Shown: positions 34,953 through 46,161 of the stretch, one piece after another | Position numbering within the stretch: the first letter of the stretch is position 1 | How the letters are laid out: each line of letters opens with the position of its first letter | Origin: Arthrinium phaeospermum | Lineage: Eukaryota; Ascomycota; Sordariomycetes; Amphisphaeriales; Apiosporaceae | Direction of reading: 5' to 3' | NCBI GenBank assembly: GCA_006503535.1 | Contig: QYRS01000004.1 | Coordinates: forward strand, 2,356,001 to 2,420,000 | Length of the DNA stretch: 64,000 bases | Position numbers and translations under genes: made by a program | Notes under the pieces: generated by a model | What the model was told of the DNA's origin: nothing | Database searches by the model: none | What the model saw: the letters and a program-made list of their open reading frames with translations, nothing else

Positions 34953-36992
34953 GTTTCTCTTGATGCGCGACAATTCTTGGGAGGTTACATATTCGATCAA
35001 CGGTATCCGCGCAGCGACGATATCCCAGAACCCACTACAGCCAGCCGACTGGCCTTGTACTTTTCTCAATATATGTACCATAAAGAAGCGTAGGGAGGCC
35101 TGTGAGGGCAAGACTGCGAGCAATACATTCGTCAAGTCAAATCATGCACGAAATGGCCGTTTATTGACGCAACAACAGCAAGGGTTTGCAATAATCTCCT
35201 TGGTGATTGTGAATGCTGTACAACAGTTGAGTCAACTGTTACTTGGCATTGGTCGCTGCAAATTGGCAGTCTCCCAGCTAACATTACGCAGACAGCCACA
35301 TTGAAATCCTGGATATTCTTTTATGCACGCACGCTCATTGGCAGATTTGTGGCGGCCTATTAATCAAAGAGCCGTGGTAGGAGCCAGTAGAGTGGCTGCA
35401 AGCAATGCAAGACAGCGCCCAATGCTAAGGCTGATAAGAATCATCTGAATATGAAAGACTTCAGATGGCATCTAACCGCATAACGTACGAGGAAAACCTA
35501 CGGCGGCCTCGGCTAAGGGAGGTGGTGGTCGTGGCAGCGGTAGGTAGGTACATGTAGAAATGAGTGGTTCTGCCACACGGACAGCTCATTTGGTTCCTGA
35601 ACACTATTGTGAAGTCTATGCGCTCAGCCCCAGCTTGCATACCCGCTGCCATCCAATCCGACTTGATTGCACGGTATTGGGTTTGTCATGATGAGCCGCA
35701 GGCCTTTGTAGGATTCATCGCGACTGTCGTCGACCCATCGTTGTAGTTTATTTCAACCTGCAGACCAAACTTTGGAGTTTCCGTGTGCGCCCACTATCAA
35801 ATGACCCATCACAACGGGCTAGGTAGAAACAGAAAGGGGGCAAGGCACAAAAGCAGTTTCCGTCGTCGTTCTGACGTGATTGCACCGTTGCACACCACCG
35901 TCTCGCCTTACAGGTAGGTACGGAACAGCAAAGCGCATCCGTGTCTCAGCCAAAACTTGGTCGAATTTCACGCCACCAGTTCGACAGCTACGTGGCCCAT
36001 GAAGACATTCACTTTCCATGCAAGAAGGAGCGACCAAGTGGTACGAGGCCGTTTGGGGCGATGCCGGGAAGCCACGGCCTTGAGATCAGGTCTACCTATG
36101 TCGACAACACACATGCGCATTCCCATATGATACGGCAAAAAGGGGTATCGCAGAAGATACCCCCATAACATCGATACCACTCGAGATAAGCAAGTCTGTC
36201 TCGTGCCTGGTCGTCATGGCTACAAGATGAGTGGCGCGCGGGATGTCCAAGTCTGCAGCGAAGAAGCAAATTGCCCGGGAAGAACCAACGCGAACCGTCC
36301 TTCCTTTTTTCCGGTTGGATAGGTAGAGCCTTGGCTTCCGGCATATCGCCAGCTGCGCGTGAAAGACCCCGGCCTTCGGCACCACGACCTCGCCGATATA
36401 TCTTGAGGTGAGGGCTGACTCCCCCTCCACCTGAACGCTGCTTCTTAGGTTCATGGTGTAGTGGCCAGCGGTTAATCAAGGTCCGGCGGTGCACACCCGC
36501 GGTCCGGTCCAGACGTTCGGGAGAATGGATGTCGCAGTTGGATGCAGGTACGAAATTCAGGGCAGTATGCAGACCGAGCAACCCACCCTATGAGCTGAGA
36601 AAGAAAGGAGTCGCGTCGATCTTTCACTGGGGCTTTGGCGGTTGTCTCACCGTGCTACGCTATCGAAACTCGCCCAAGGTGAGCAAAGGCAACCTCAATT
36701 ATAGAAACTTTGCCGCGTATCCTTCGTGTTTCCGAGACACGAAAGCTTGTCCATTGGTAAAGGGTGCCTACCGCGAACAGATGTTGTTGCTCAGGGTTGT
36801 CTTGGCCGGGCTGTTCAGCAGAGTGCATGCGAGGAGAGCATAACCCCCAAGAGACCCGCTGGCCCGGGGATATTAATGCCATCCCATCCTCCACTTCCTT
36901 GGCCCAATTCCCTGCTGCTGCTGGGATCGTTCTATTTGTGTTCGTCTGAAGGGGTCTTCTGAAGCTATCAGGCTACTATAGAAACCGTTCCA
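34953..36992. other. Gene-poor intergenic region
   Basis: About 2 kb without a supported gene. Open frames overlap on all strands with no domain. A tRNA-Val-like remnant lies at 36448-36529 (see separate entry). Confidence 0.5.
36448..36529 (+). pseudogene. tRNA-like remnant, 5' half similar to tRNA-Val
   Basis: The segment opens with GGTTCATGGTGTAGTGG, close to the 5' half of fungal tRNA-Val (acceptor stem, D-arm and A box). The 3' part (GGTCCAGACGTTCGGGAG) only loosely resembles a T arm, and the acceptor stem does not close. No T-run terminator follows. It is read as a decayed or truncated tRNA. Confidence 0.3.
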
Positions 36993-38944
36993 ATGGGTCT
37001 CTTCTCACTCTGCAGCGGTCTGCTGGGCTCCATCACCCCAGAGCAACAGAACTTGTAAGCACACGCACGCGTTGCCTCTTTCCGTCGCGTCCTATGGCCG
37101 GGTTCTAACGAGGTGCAGGAAGTCGTTATGGGGTACCCTGTTGTTGCCCACGCTGCCGATGTGGCTGATGAGCAAGGGTGGTAGCTATGGCGTCGCCCCG
37201 TGGGGAGACAGGACAGCCGAAGGGACCAATGCCTACATCGACTACCCGACGACAGGCGTGACAAGGCATTACGAGTTCAACATCACGCGGGACGTAATAG
37301 CACCCGATGGGTACCAGAAGTCGGTGCTGCTGGTAAACGGGCAGTTCCCCGGTCCTTTGGTCGAAGCCAACTGGGGTGACTACATCGAGGTCAAGGTCAA
37401 CAACCAAATCACCGGCGACGAAGAGGGCACATCAATGCACTGGCATGGATTTCTCCAACAGGACACCCCATGGATGGACGGCACCCCCGGCGTAACCCAA
37501 TGTCCCATCGCTCCCGGCAAGAGCTTCACATACAAGGTCCAAGCTACGCTCTACGGCACATCGTGGTATCACGCCCACTATTCGGGTCAATATGCCGGAG
37601 GTCTCTTGGGTCCGATGGTGATTTACGGTCCTAACCATGTTGACTACGACATTGATGTCGGTCCAATCATGGTCAACGGTATGTACAGCCTATTGCATTA
37701 AACTGGCCAAACAGCGTGTAAGGGTTGATAATAACACGCGGTAGATTGGTGGCACAAGGACTACCATTCGGTCATTGAGGACATCATGGCGCCTGGGTTC
37801 CGCGGTCAAACCATATCCGACAACAATCTGATTCAGGGCAAGATGATGTTCAACTGCAACTCGGTCGCGAAGGACGACAAGACACCCTGTCATAACCATG
37901 CCGGCGTTGCCAAGTTCCGGTTTCAGAAGGGCAAGACTCATCGCCTCCGATTCATCAACACCGGTTCTCAGGGCACCGAGCGCATCTCAATCGACGGACA
38001 CACCATGACGGTCATTGCCAACGACTTCACCCCCATCGTGCCTTATGACACCAAAGTAGTCATTGTTGGCACCGGACAGAGAGTCGATGTCGTGGTCAAG
38101 GCCGACGCTGGTAAAACCGATTCGGCCTTCTGGCTCCGGGCGACCCTGAGCCCCTGCTCGGTAGCCAAACAACATTTTGCGCAGGCCGCCATCTTGTACG
38201 ATGACGCCGACGAGAACGAACTGCCCGACAGCAAGGCATGGCCTGACGAGGATCCCAACACCTGCGCCAACGAAGAGCTGTACCTTACTCAGCCGGTGTA
38301 CCCCATCAAGGTCCCCGAGCCGTCCTTCACCCAGGAGATGGACATCGGTGTTATCATTAACGAGACGGACCACTTCCTGTGGACCTTTGACGGCGTGTCG
38401 CCGCGCGTGGACTACAACCACCCGACCCTCCTCGCGGCCAAGGAGGATAACTTGACCTCTTTCGGTTCGGCGGCCGGCATCTACGATTATGGCACCAACA
38501 GTTCCATCCGTATCAACATCTGGAATCCGCTTATCGCGTAAGTTTACATCCTGCGCCTGTCCATCACCAAGACGCTCTGCTGACTGACTTATTAGCCCCC
38601 ATCCTATGCACGCACACGGCGTGGAGATGTACATCCTCTCACAGGGACCCGGAAAGTGGGATGGCTCCACGATCACCAATGCCAACAACCCTCTGCGCCG
38701 CGACGTGCACATGGTACAAGGCGGCGGGCATCTCGTGGTGCAGATTGACACCTGGAACACCGGTCTTTGGGCGTTCCATTGCCATATCGCGTGGCACGCG
38801 GCTCAAGGCTTCTTCACGCAGTTGGTGTTCGATGCGCATGAGCTCACCAAGCTGGACATTCCCGACAGCATATACCAAACATGCCGGGAATGGGACGACT
38901 TCACGTCGAGGGCGGTGGTGGACCAGATTGACAGTGGTATCTAA
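36993..38944 (+). CDS. Laccase-type multicopper oxidase (asco-laccase)
   Basis: Four exons: 36993-37054, 37119-37678, 37745-38537, 38596-38944; 587 residues. All four copper motifs are intact: HWHGFLQ (His128, His130), HAHYSG (His172, His174), HPMHAHG (His474, 477, 479) and [12 protein letters not shown] (His533, Cys534, His535, His539). The axial position ten after the type-1 Cys is Phe544, a residue linked to high redox potential. The protein ends in DSGI, the C-terminal plug of asco-laccases, with no extra tail. It should oxidise phenols and reduce O2 to water. Unlike most laccases the N-terminus does not show a clean signal peptide; a hydrophobic stretch ([15 protein letters not shown], about 24-38) could be a signal anchor. 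No melanin cluster partners are adjacent. Confidence 0.92.
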
Positions 38945-40109
38945 TGTGGTGCGTTGCATTGTCTTCCCCCTTTCTTTTGTTCTTCTTTGTATATATTCGC
39001 ATGCATCGACATGCTGTATCATCTTATCAATAGTAGTTAGCTAGATAGCTTTGTAACACCAACCATTTCCAATGACTTCGATTGCCTCCGCTTTCCATGC
39101 CGTGTAATGATGCTTCGTGGCGGAACTCGTCTCTGGAGGGCCCTGATAGACTGGATATGACCTATTGCTATGATAGCAGACACCCAAATCACACTCTTTG
39201 GCCGAACTGAAGTCTGAGAGCGCAAGCTGGTATCCCCCCTTCTACCAGTAGAACAGGCCTGCCTGCATGCAACACCGCCGCTCGGTGCCTCGGTCTCGAC
39301 CGAGATTCCGCTCGAAATAGAGTGAGCCAAACCTACGCTGCCGACCCTGCGCTTGGAGGAGAATCCCGTTGCAAGCGCTTGCTCCATGCTCCATGGTAAA
39401 CTTGGGGCTCCGAGACACTCAGCGGTATGACTCGAAGAAAGAAGGAAACTCTATCGGGCAGCCCTGAATAAAAGAAAGAAGCGGCCCCCGCCCCTCCCTC
39501 TCCCCACCCCACCCCACCGGACCCGGATCAGCTTGTCTTACTATAGTTGCAGCGCTCTCCGCTCCGACACAGAACGAGATGGTGTTTGGGTACGGCGATC
39601 CTATGTATGGATTCTCGAGTCGTGTGCTACTCGTCAAGTTGCCCCTGGTGACTCGCTACTTACGATGCCGTCGGGCCCGTGGTAGCTGACGCTTGACTTC
39701 GAACAAAGAGCCGTTGGGACTTCAGAACACGTCCGTTCGGCGGGCTTTCGCTCCAGGCTTTCTTTTATCGCAGATATGGGCCTCACTCAGACCAGTTTGG
39801 TCGTTAGTCATTGAACTGTCACTGCCCGGAATGTGTATTCACCTAGTTCCTTAAGTTCTGTACGTAGTAGATTTCCCCAATTTGATCATTGGCGGTACCC
39901 TCCTACAAGTCACCTCATTTACCTGTGTTTTATATAGTTTATATTTCTTTTCTCCTTGATCACTACGGGCTGTCTTGGGCTTGGGTTGATGAAAGGAACA
40001 CCGTGCATCAACCTGAAAGGTAGTAGTAGATGTATAAGAAGCATTCCACCCATCGATACCTTCTGGTCGCCTCGATATCCAACCATCCCTTTTCGAGCTT
40101 CCATCCCGG
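38945..40109. other. Intergenic between convergent genes
   Basis: 3' ends of the laccase (+) and the F-box gene (-). A C-rich patch (CCCCACCCCACCCCACC) lies near 39500. No gene recognised. Confidence 0.5.
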
Positions 40110-41503
40110 TCAACGAGGGTTGCTGACTATGCCATATCTCCGTCGAAACAATGCCAAGTCGTTCTTAGTGACATATAAGCCATCGAGTTTTGCAATGAAA
40201 GAATTCTGTCTTTCCTCGTCTTGTCGCCTCCGAGTGCCGATTACAGTGAGTAACCCTTCAAAATCTTGCACTGGTTGTACATTGCTGACGTTGCAATCAT
40301 CAAGGAATGCCCAACCTTGTAATGCAAAAGAATGTAACGGTACATACTTGAACGACTCGAAATCTGCCGGGATCCCAGCCGAGTGGAAGGTGTGTATGTA
40401 ATGCTCAGGTCTCAACCCTGCCTTCCAGGACCTAGTAGGGCCAGGGAACTTCCTCGATGGCGTGTATATGCTTTTTGGCAAAAGTTGCGACATGTGATCG
40501 GCACAAACTTCAAAGATGACTGGAAGGCCATCTCGACGATGTTCTGCGTTAAAATCACTTCGAAATCTGCCAGGACCAGAACATATCCGCTTGTAGACGG
40601 TGATGATGTCTTGCTCAGCCAGATCTCGGCTTCGATCGCTTCGCGTGAGATAATCGAGACAAGGAAACAAATCCCGTGCGATTTTGCCCAAACTGATCAT
40701 ATCTGCTGGAGGCCGTTGCTTGATACCAACCTTTTTATCCAGAGCGGGATCTGAGCGTGTTTGCATGTATCTCTGTGAAGCTTTGCAGAGAGCCTGTTGC
40801 ATTATATTTTCGACATGATCCAACATGCGTGTATGCAACCGCACTAGATACAAATGTACAGCTTCGATCCCGACGATTTCATGCCACTCCAATTTACCGA
40901 ACAAGAGGATTGATTGCTCATGCACACTGAAAAGACCGGGCGACTTGGTGCGGACGCAAACTAGGTGGAAAGTCTCGTGGCGAAGGAAGGCTAGTTTGTA
41001 CCTCGTCAGCTCCGCTTTCGATAGATCAAATCGCTCCGTGTCGTGAGGCAAGTCCCGCGGGAAGGAAGGGTGTGCCCAGGAAGGCAGGCACTCCAAGGTA
41101 CCCATTCTGTCTGGGTGCCTAGCCTTTCTCACGAGATCGCCGACAAACCGCATGATGACACGGTCCAGCTGGCAAAGTAATTTAGCTTCGTTGTGTGAAA
41201 GCTGGGGATTCTGCGAAGCCACCCCCTAACCAGATAGTCCGCGATCCGGAAGCGCCGCTGCTCGCGGCTCATATCAGTGGAGAGCTCTGGGAATCGGATA
41301 ATGGCCAACGCGTCTTTCAAACAGTCGTAACCTACTGACCTGCAAGCGACCTCGGATAAGATGGTCCGTGGCTTCCACATGTAACTATGCCACAGGATTG
41401 GGGACGCGTACAGACAGGCTCGCAGGTCTTCAGACGAGTCTAGAAGGCTCAGTATGCCCGCTAAAACCTCAGTTGGGAGTTTTGATAGCCCGGATGACGC
41501 CAT
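40110..41503 (-). pseudogene. F-box domain protein with a frameshift
   Basis: Residues from the ATG at 41503 read LPTEVLAGILSLLDSSEDLRA, an F-box, then FPEL and DYLVRG in one frame. The downstream frame (to stop at 40110) continues as ASQNPQLSHNEAKLLCQLDR and about 360 residues more. The two frames meet at a run of five C at 41222-41226 (GGGGG on the coding strand); adding one base to that run joins them, giving about 464 residues. No intron of usable length bridges it: the TAG just upstream in the second frame and a possible 114-base intron would remove family-typical coding (DALAIIRFP). So it is either a real disruption or a homopolymer error. F-box proteins recruit targets to SCF ligases; the target here is unknown. 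Confidence 0.65.
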
Positions 41504-41625
41504 GATGAGTGATGGTCATGCAGATCAGGGCTGGCCCTCGTGGCTGTTTAGGTGGTGTTTGTATGTGTGGTTGTGATGGATGGGGAGAGGACTTTTAAAA
41601 AGACGAGGGAGGAAGCGAGGGCAGC

Positions 41626-41633
41626 CTTTTATA
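41626..41633 (-). promoter_or_regulatory. TATA box of the F-box gene
   Basis: Minus strand TATAAAAG about 125 bases upstream of the ATG at 41503. Confidence 0.45.
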
Positions 41634-41689
41634 CGTAGGCCGCCGAGTCACTACGACTGAAGAAAGGACCGGGGAGGGGACCTTGCAGT

Positions 41690-41850
41690 CACCGGCCGTT
41701 ATTAAGCTTTTATCGATCTACGGGAGTTATATTTATAATAACCTTTAATAGAAAATATTTTAAGGGTTTAAAGATATTAATTACATTCGATAAAGAGGTA
41801 TAAATTGTTAATATAAATCCTACTCCTTATAGGTCTTTTGTTTCTGCCGG
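41690..41850. repeat. AT-rich block
   Basis: About 160 bases made mostly of A and T with many TA steps, unlike the GC-balanced flanks. It fits repeat-induced point mutation or a decayed element, but is short and shows no terminal repeats. It lies between the F-box gene and a decayed gene. Confidence 0.4.
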
Positions 41851-41920
41851 GGAGCCTTGGTATAAATCGAAAAAAAGAAAGAAGTACTGTCCTCGTACAT
41901 ACTAGCAAATTCCTCTGTCT

Positions 41921-42480
41921 CTACAGGGCCCGCGTGTGTACTCCTCTCAGCGCCATCAGCTTTTCGAGTTGCGCCAGCAAGAGCGTCTTTACCCCGATAA
42001 GCCCGGCCGTAGCCGGCCTGATCACGAAGCGGTTACGGTAGCGCGGCTCGCAGACGATGTCCCCATCCTCGTCGTGCCAGTCCCAAAGCGGCGACTTCTC
42101 GCAGTAGTAGTAAGGGCGGCCGTGATGGGGCTGAAATTGAGGCCCGCTTCGAGGAAGCAGATGAAGCCGCAGTAGGTCGATAGAGTGTCCTGGTCGTCAT
42201 TCATCATCTGGCGCACCTCATGCTCCGTCTTCCCGTACCGGAGGAGCGGCTCTTCGCTGCATTTGTTGGCCGAGGTAGAGCGTCTTATCGAGCGTGCGGT
42301 CCTCCGTGTAGCCCAGCTTGTCCATGATACGTCAGAGATTGACGTTATCCAGGCCGTGCTCCTTGGCCATGTCAACGAGGCCTTGGCTGTACGCCCGGTC
42401 GAAGATGCCAACGACATCGCCAAAGACCAGGCCGTTAGTAGCGATGCCAGAATGATCTCAAATACGCAGATAGACCGTCA
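41921..42480 (-). pseudogene. Decayed protein-coding gene of unknown family
   Basis: Three minus-strand frames carry parts of one plausible protein. First part: LVFGDVVGIFDRAYSQGLVD, then a TGA stop, then GYTEDRTLDKTLYLGQ. Second part, after a shift: YGKTEHEVRQMMNDDQDTLS and YCGFICFLEAGLNFSPI. Third, after another shift: RPYYYCEKSPLWDWHDEDGD, CEPRYRNRFVIRPATAGLIG and a stop at 41921. The composition and motif-like density are those of real protein, and the order is collinear. I do not recognise the family. One stop and two shifts within 560 bases mean it cannot be expressed as one product. Confidence 0.5.
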
Positions 42481-42520
42481 ACCCTCCGACTAGATCGGTC
42501 CCCCCTGGACCATAAGAGTC

Positions 42521-42931
42521 ATGGGATTCATGGTCTTGCTTGAACCGGCCCTCGTCTTCAGTCTGGGCCGTCCGAGAAGCTTCAAGAATGACAGACGGTC
42601 GCTCGTTGAAAAATCCGCGTTCAAGAAGCCAGTTTACGCACTCTTCTCTGTGGGGGTTTTCTTTACGTTATGGGGGCTCTGTATTACGTATTTCTATGTA
42701 AGATCCACACCGAATCGCCAGCAAGCCCGGAGAGCATATATACTGACAGTCTGCTCGAATGCGGTGCAGACGCTGTTCTCGTTGACGCTGTCCAGTCTCG
42801 CCACGGACCCCGGCAAGATGGGCCTGAGGGTCGGCATGGTCTTCAGCGTGGGCAGTCTAGCCTGTGTTACACCGCTGGCGGGTGTGCTGATTGGCGTCGA
42901 GAATGGCAATTTCCTCTACATACAATTTTAA
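42521..42931 (+). pseudogene. MFS monocarboxylate-transporter-like relic
   Basis: The frame from 42521 to 42931 includes KKPVYALFSVGVFFTLWGL, a transmembrane helix typical of fungal MFS monocarboxylate-type transporters, and later LATDPGKMGLRVGMVFSVGS, the loop and helix near TM10-TM11. A GTAAGA donor at 42697 and a CAG acceptor just before ACGCTGTTCTC (near 42771) would be in phase and join these parts. In full-length relatives about 90 residues separate them, and about 200 residues precede; both are missing. It is therefore a remnant with a deleted centre and no N-terminal half. Confidence 0.5.
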
Positions 42932-43622
42932 GGAAGCTTCTCTATCCTTATAGGGTTTTCTCTCCTGGGCGTTTCACGGTTATATCGATTCTTCCATTAG
43001 GCACGAATATGGCACATTCTCTGTAGAAAAATCGAATGACGATATAATACCAGGCCCATATATTGCACTGTGTTCAAATCATCAATTCCAACCATCATCA
43101 TGGGCCACAAAACTACCCAAAAACTAGACTGAGCAGGCACGCAGTCCGCTTGATAATCCGAGGATATTGCAGCAACGGGTTCATCGGCTGCTCCCGAGAT
43201 CTTGGCCAGATTGTGCTTACGGCCGATAATGCGATTGGATGTTGCCTGCTGACTGCATGGTGGCGTTTATTGAGGCTTTGTAAACCACGAATCGTTGGTC
43301 TGAGTTTCTGTTTCAACGCCGAAGGGAACACGAAAGGACGACACAGAATTAGCACGGTGACTGTTATATGGATTACTCATCAATGATGCAGGATTGTGGC
43401 GGCTCTGTTCAGCTCGTGATGTACCTGGAATGCCCGGAGCCTGATGCTGAAAAATGGAAGGTAAAGGACATGCACGCATGGCTGGGTCCGCTGTATACAT
43501 GCACTTAGTGAAAAAGAAATACACTCGGATGTTGTTTCCTTTCCAAGCTGTCGGTTTCCAAGTGTGGCTTCCAATTACTAGCCAACCACAGAGCAGTTGC
43601 TGTCAGCAACACGCACCGTTCT
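42932..43622. other. Intergenic in the pseudogene region
   Basis: No open frame with a motif; nothing recognised. Confidence 0.45.
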
Positions 43623-44800
43623 TTGACTCTTCTCTCCTCCTTGCTCGCTACTGCTGCAACTACAACAGCTGAAACTGTTCATTTTACCCAAGGACCTACG
43701 CAAAACTTTCCGGTCCCTTTGGCCTACACATGCGGCCCAACTACTGCCAATATTACGTGCGTCAACCGCTACGCGTCTTACCTTCCACCTACCTTTTCCC
43801 GGGACCCTGATTCCCATCGGCTACACAGTCACCAAGGCCCCAGGCAACCCCTCGTGGAAGCTGGTTTAAAATGCCGACTTTGCACTACTCGACAAAAATC
43901 GCGGCTTAGAGGTTCTTGAACGGGCTCTCGATATTACGCGGGGGGTCATCTCGTGGCTCAACGTCATCCACGACGCCCCCGTCTTTGTACTGAAACTGAA
44001 CGTACTTTTCGTTGCGCAAGGTGGTCCTCCGGGAAACATGTCTATCCTGAAGCTGTACCTGTCCCACGAGCTGCCCGTGGTCTCACTGATCGAGACCGAC
44101 CCTCCCATCTACCAACCCACAGGCAGCCTCTACAACCCCAAGGATGGCATGGTGTACCTGGCGGTGCATTGCAAGAACAGCTCGCTGCCCGAACACGCCG
44201 GGCTTTCCCGCTTCGACCCCAAGACCCTCAAGGCCGAGTGGTTGTTGAGCAACTACCACGGCTTCAACTTCGCCGGGCCCAACGAACGACCTGACGCTCG
44301 ACCCCTTGACCGGCGACATCTGGTTCACCGACGTCGACTGCGCCACGCTCTACATCACCGACTCGGGCCTCGAGAACTACAGTCCTGTGACAAACAACGG
44401 CGCGGGTGACTTTTACAGCTACGATATCCACATCCAGTTCAACAGCACGGTGGCCCGCGCCGTGTTTGCCTGGGACGTTGACCGCCGGGGCCCCCAGAAG
44501 CACCCCGTCATCATGGGGAAGCGCGCCATATTCTAGGCCCTCGAGGGCGCGCCGGACGGGCTCAAGGCCGCTCGAAATGGCTACTTGGTGATTGCCGGCG
44601 GGCTGGCCCCGGGCATCGACATCACCGACGAGTTTGGGAACCAGATTGCGAGGGTCCCGACGAGCCATCCCGTCGAGAACATTGATTGGTCAGGAGACGA
44701 CCTGAATACGTTGTGGTTGGTCGGTGTCAATGGCATCGCCAAGGTCGAATTTGATCTGAGCGGACCTAACTTGAGCTACACGGGGATGATGCCATACTAA
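43623..44800 (+). pseudogene. SMP-30/gluconolactonase-like secreted protein, disrupted
   Basis: Collinear pieces in three frames. Frame one (43623-about 43790): a hydrophobic, signal-like start without ATG, then NITCVNRYAS. Frame two (about 43790-44280): YTVTKAPGNPSWKLV, TAA stop at 43867, ADFALLDKNRGLEVLE, a strand-rich part, YNPKDGMVYLAVHCKNSS and LSNYHGFNFAGPN. Frame three (about 44285-44800): DPLTGDIWFTDVDCATLY, a TAG stop at 44534, then NGYLVIAGGLAPGID and GVNGIAKVEFDLSGPN to the end. LTGDIWFTD and the repeating blades are characteristic of SMP-30/lactonase beta-propellers, which hydrolyse lactones and are often secreted in fungi. Two shifts and two stops make it a pseudogene. Both stops could come from CAA/CAG by C-to-T change. 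Confidence 0.7.
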
Positions 44801-46161
44801 GTGGCGAGTCAACTTACGAACCACTATACGCATCAACGTTCAGGGGAGTTGGTAATAGTTGAGTTGGATATAGAAATCAGGAATGGTAGATAGACAAAGA
44901 ATATCTATATTGTCATTCATATTGCACTTTAGTACTCGAGTCTCAGCACCATCCAGCGCCACATCCCACTTTCCCCTAGGGATCACTGCGGACTGTCCCT
45001 ACGCTGGACTGCATGCATTTCGAAAACGTAGGGGAGAAAAAAAAATGCTAGTACTACTTTTACCCAGAATTGAACCTAAAGTTCTCAAACTTGATCTATT
45101 GTTTCGAACTCTTCAAAAACTTTCTTTGGTGCAGAGGTTGAACTTCTCTGTCATGCCACACGGCCAGACTGCCCGAAGGCAAATACTTCTTGGCTGATTT
45201 GAAATTATATACCGGTGGCTTGCCGGGTTTGCCGCAGAACATCGTCTCTGACCGAACATGGGGACTTCAATGCAAAATAAAGACGATCTTACCATGCCTG
45301 CTCCCTATATTCCGCTCTCGGCGCCACCCTGAAAACACTTGTCTTTTCGTTATCGCCTGCATCGGTTTGTCATCAGCATGCCTGTCTCCTGCTGCTTACC
45401 TACACTGGGGAAATCTTTCGCCTATTAGATAGCTGGTGGCCATCTTGCTAGATATTAAGTAGGGGATGTGGAGAACAAGATTATTCGCGACATTATATGG
45501 GCCTCCTTTTATGTTTTTGCAGCTTTGGAACCAGGTGTACTCAAGGGTCCACCGCAAACTGTTCTTACATTTTTCACGTAGTCTCGTTCAGCAGTGAGCT
45601 TCTCTTTCTGCTTGGTGCAGTGTCCCTCTAAGAGCTAATCGGCCAATACTGCTTGAGCCAACAGATCTCGGGTGTTACGTGCTTTGTAAATATCCGTGTC
45701 TCAGCTCAACGTTTCACGGCACATGCAGTCAGCTTATAGTCATAGAGTACTCCGTACGTTGATGGAATCAAATGTAGGTGTTAGTAATACAAGCCTAATA
45801 CAAGCCCATCGTTTTGTTCCCCATACATTGCACAGCAGCAGCATTTTCTAGGATGCGTATCTCCGAGTGCCCAGCCTGCCTGAGACGTTTCTCTACTAGT
45901 CTTTTGAGTCTATATGGACCGCCAACCTTGGCAAAAGCAACTCTTTGAAGCACCCAATCGCTTTGCCGGAGCTTGGTCCAACCAAGGCCGCACTACATCG
46001 ACGCTATAATACAATAACAAGACGATGCTCATCAAGAAGCCGAGAGAGATTTCCCATGAGCAGGCCGGCGGTCTCTGCGTAGGAATAATGCCGCTACTGT
46101 CACTTTTCATTATCCGAAGAAGAAGAATCTTGCTGACCCGGAGATGTATGTATAGACGTGG
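44801..46161. other. Gene-poor region
   Basis: Low-complexity A-run near 45040. A minus-strand T-arm-like element lies near 45062-45080 (see findings). No gene recognised. Confidence 0.45.

Noticed and set aside
41230..41345. Possible 114-base intron that would restore the F-box gene frame
   Set aside because: It would remove the family-typical DALAIIRFP stretch, and the acceptor lacks a good branch and pyrimidine tract.
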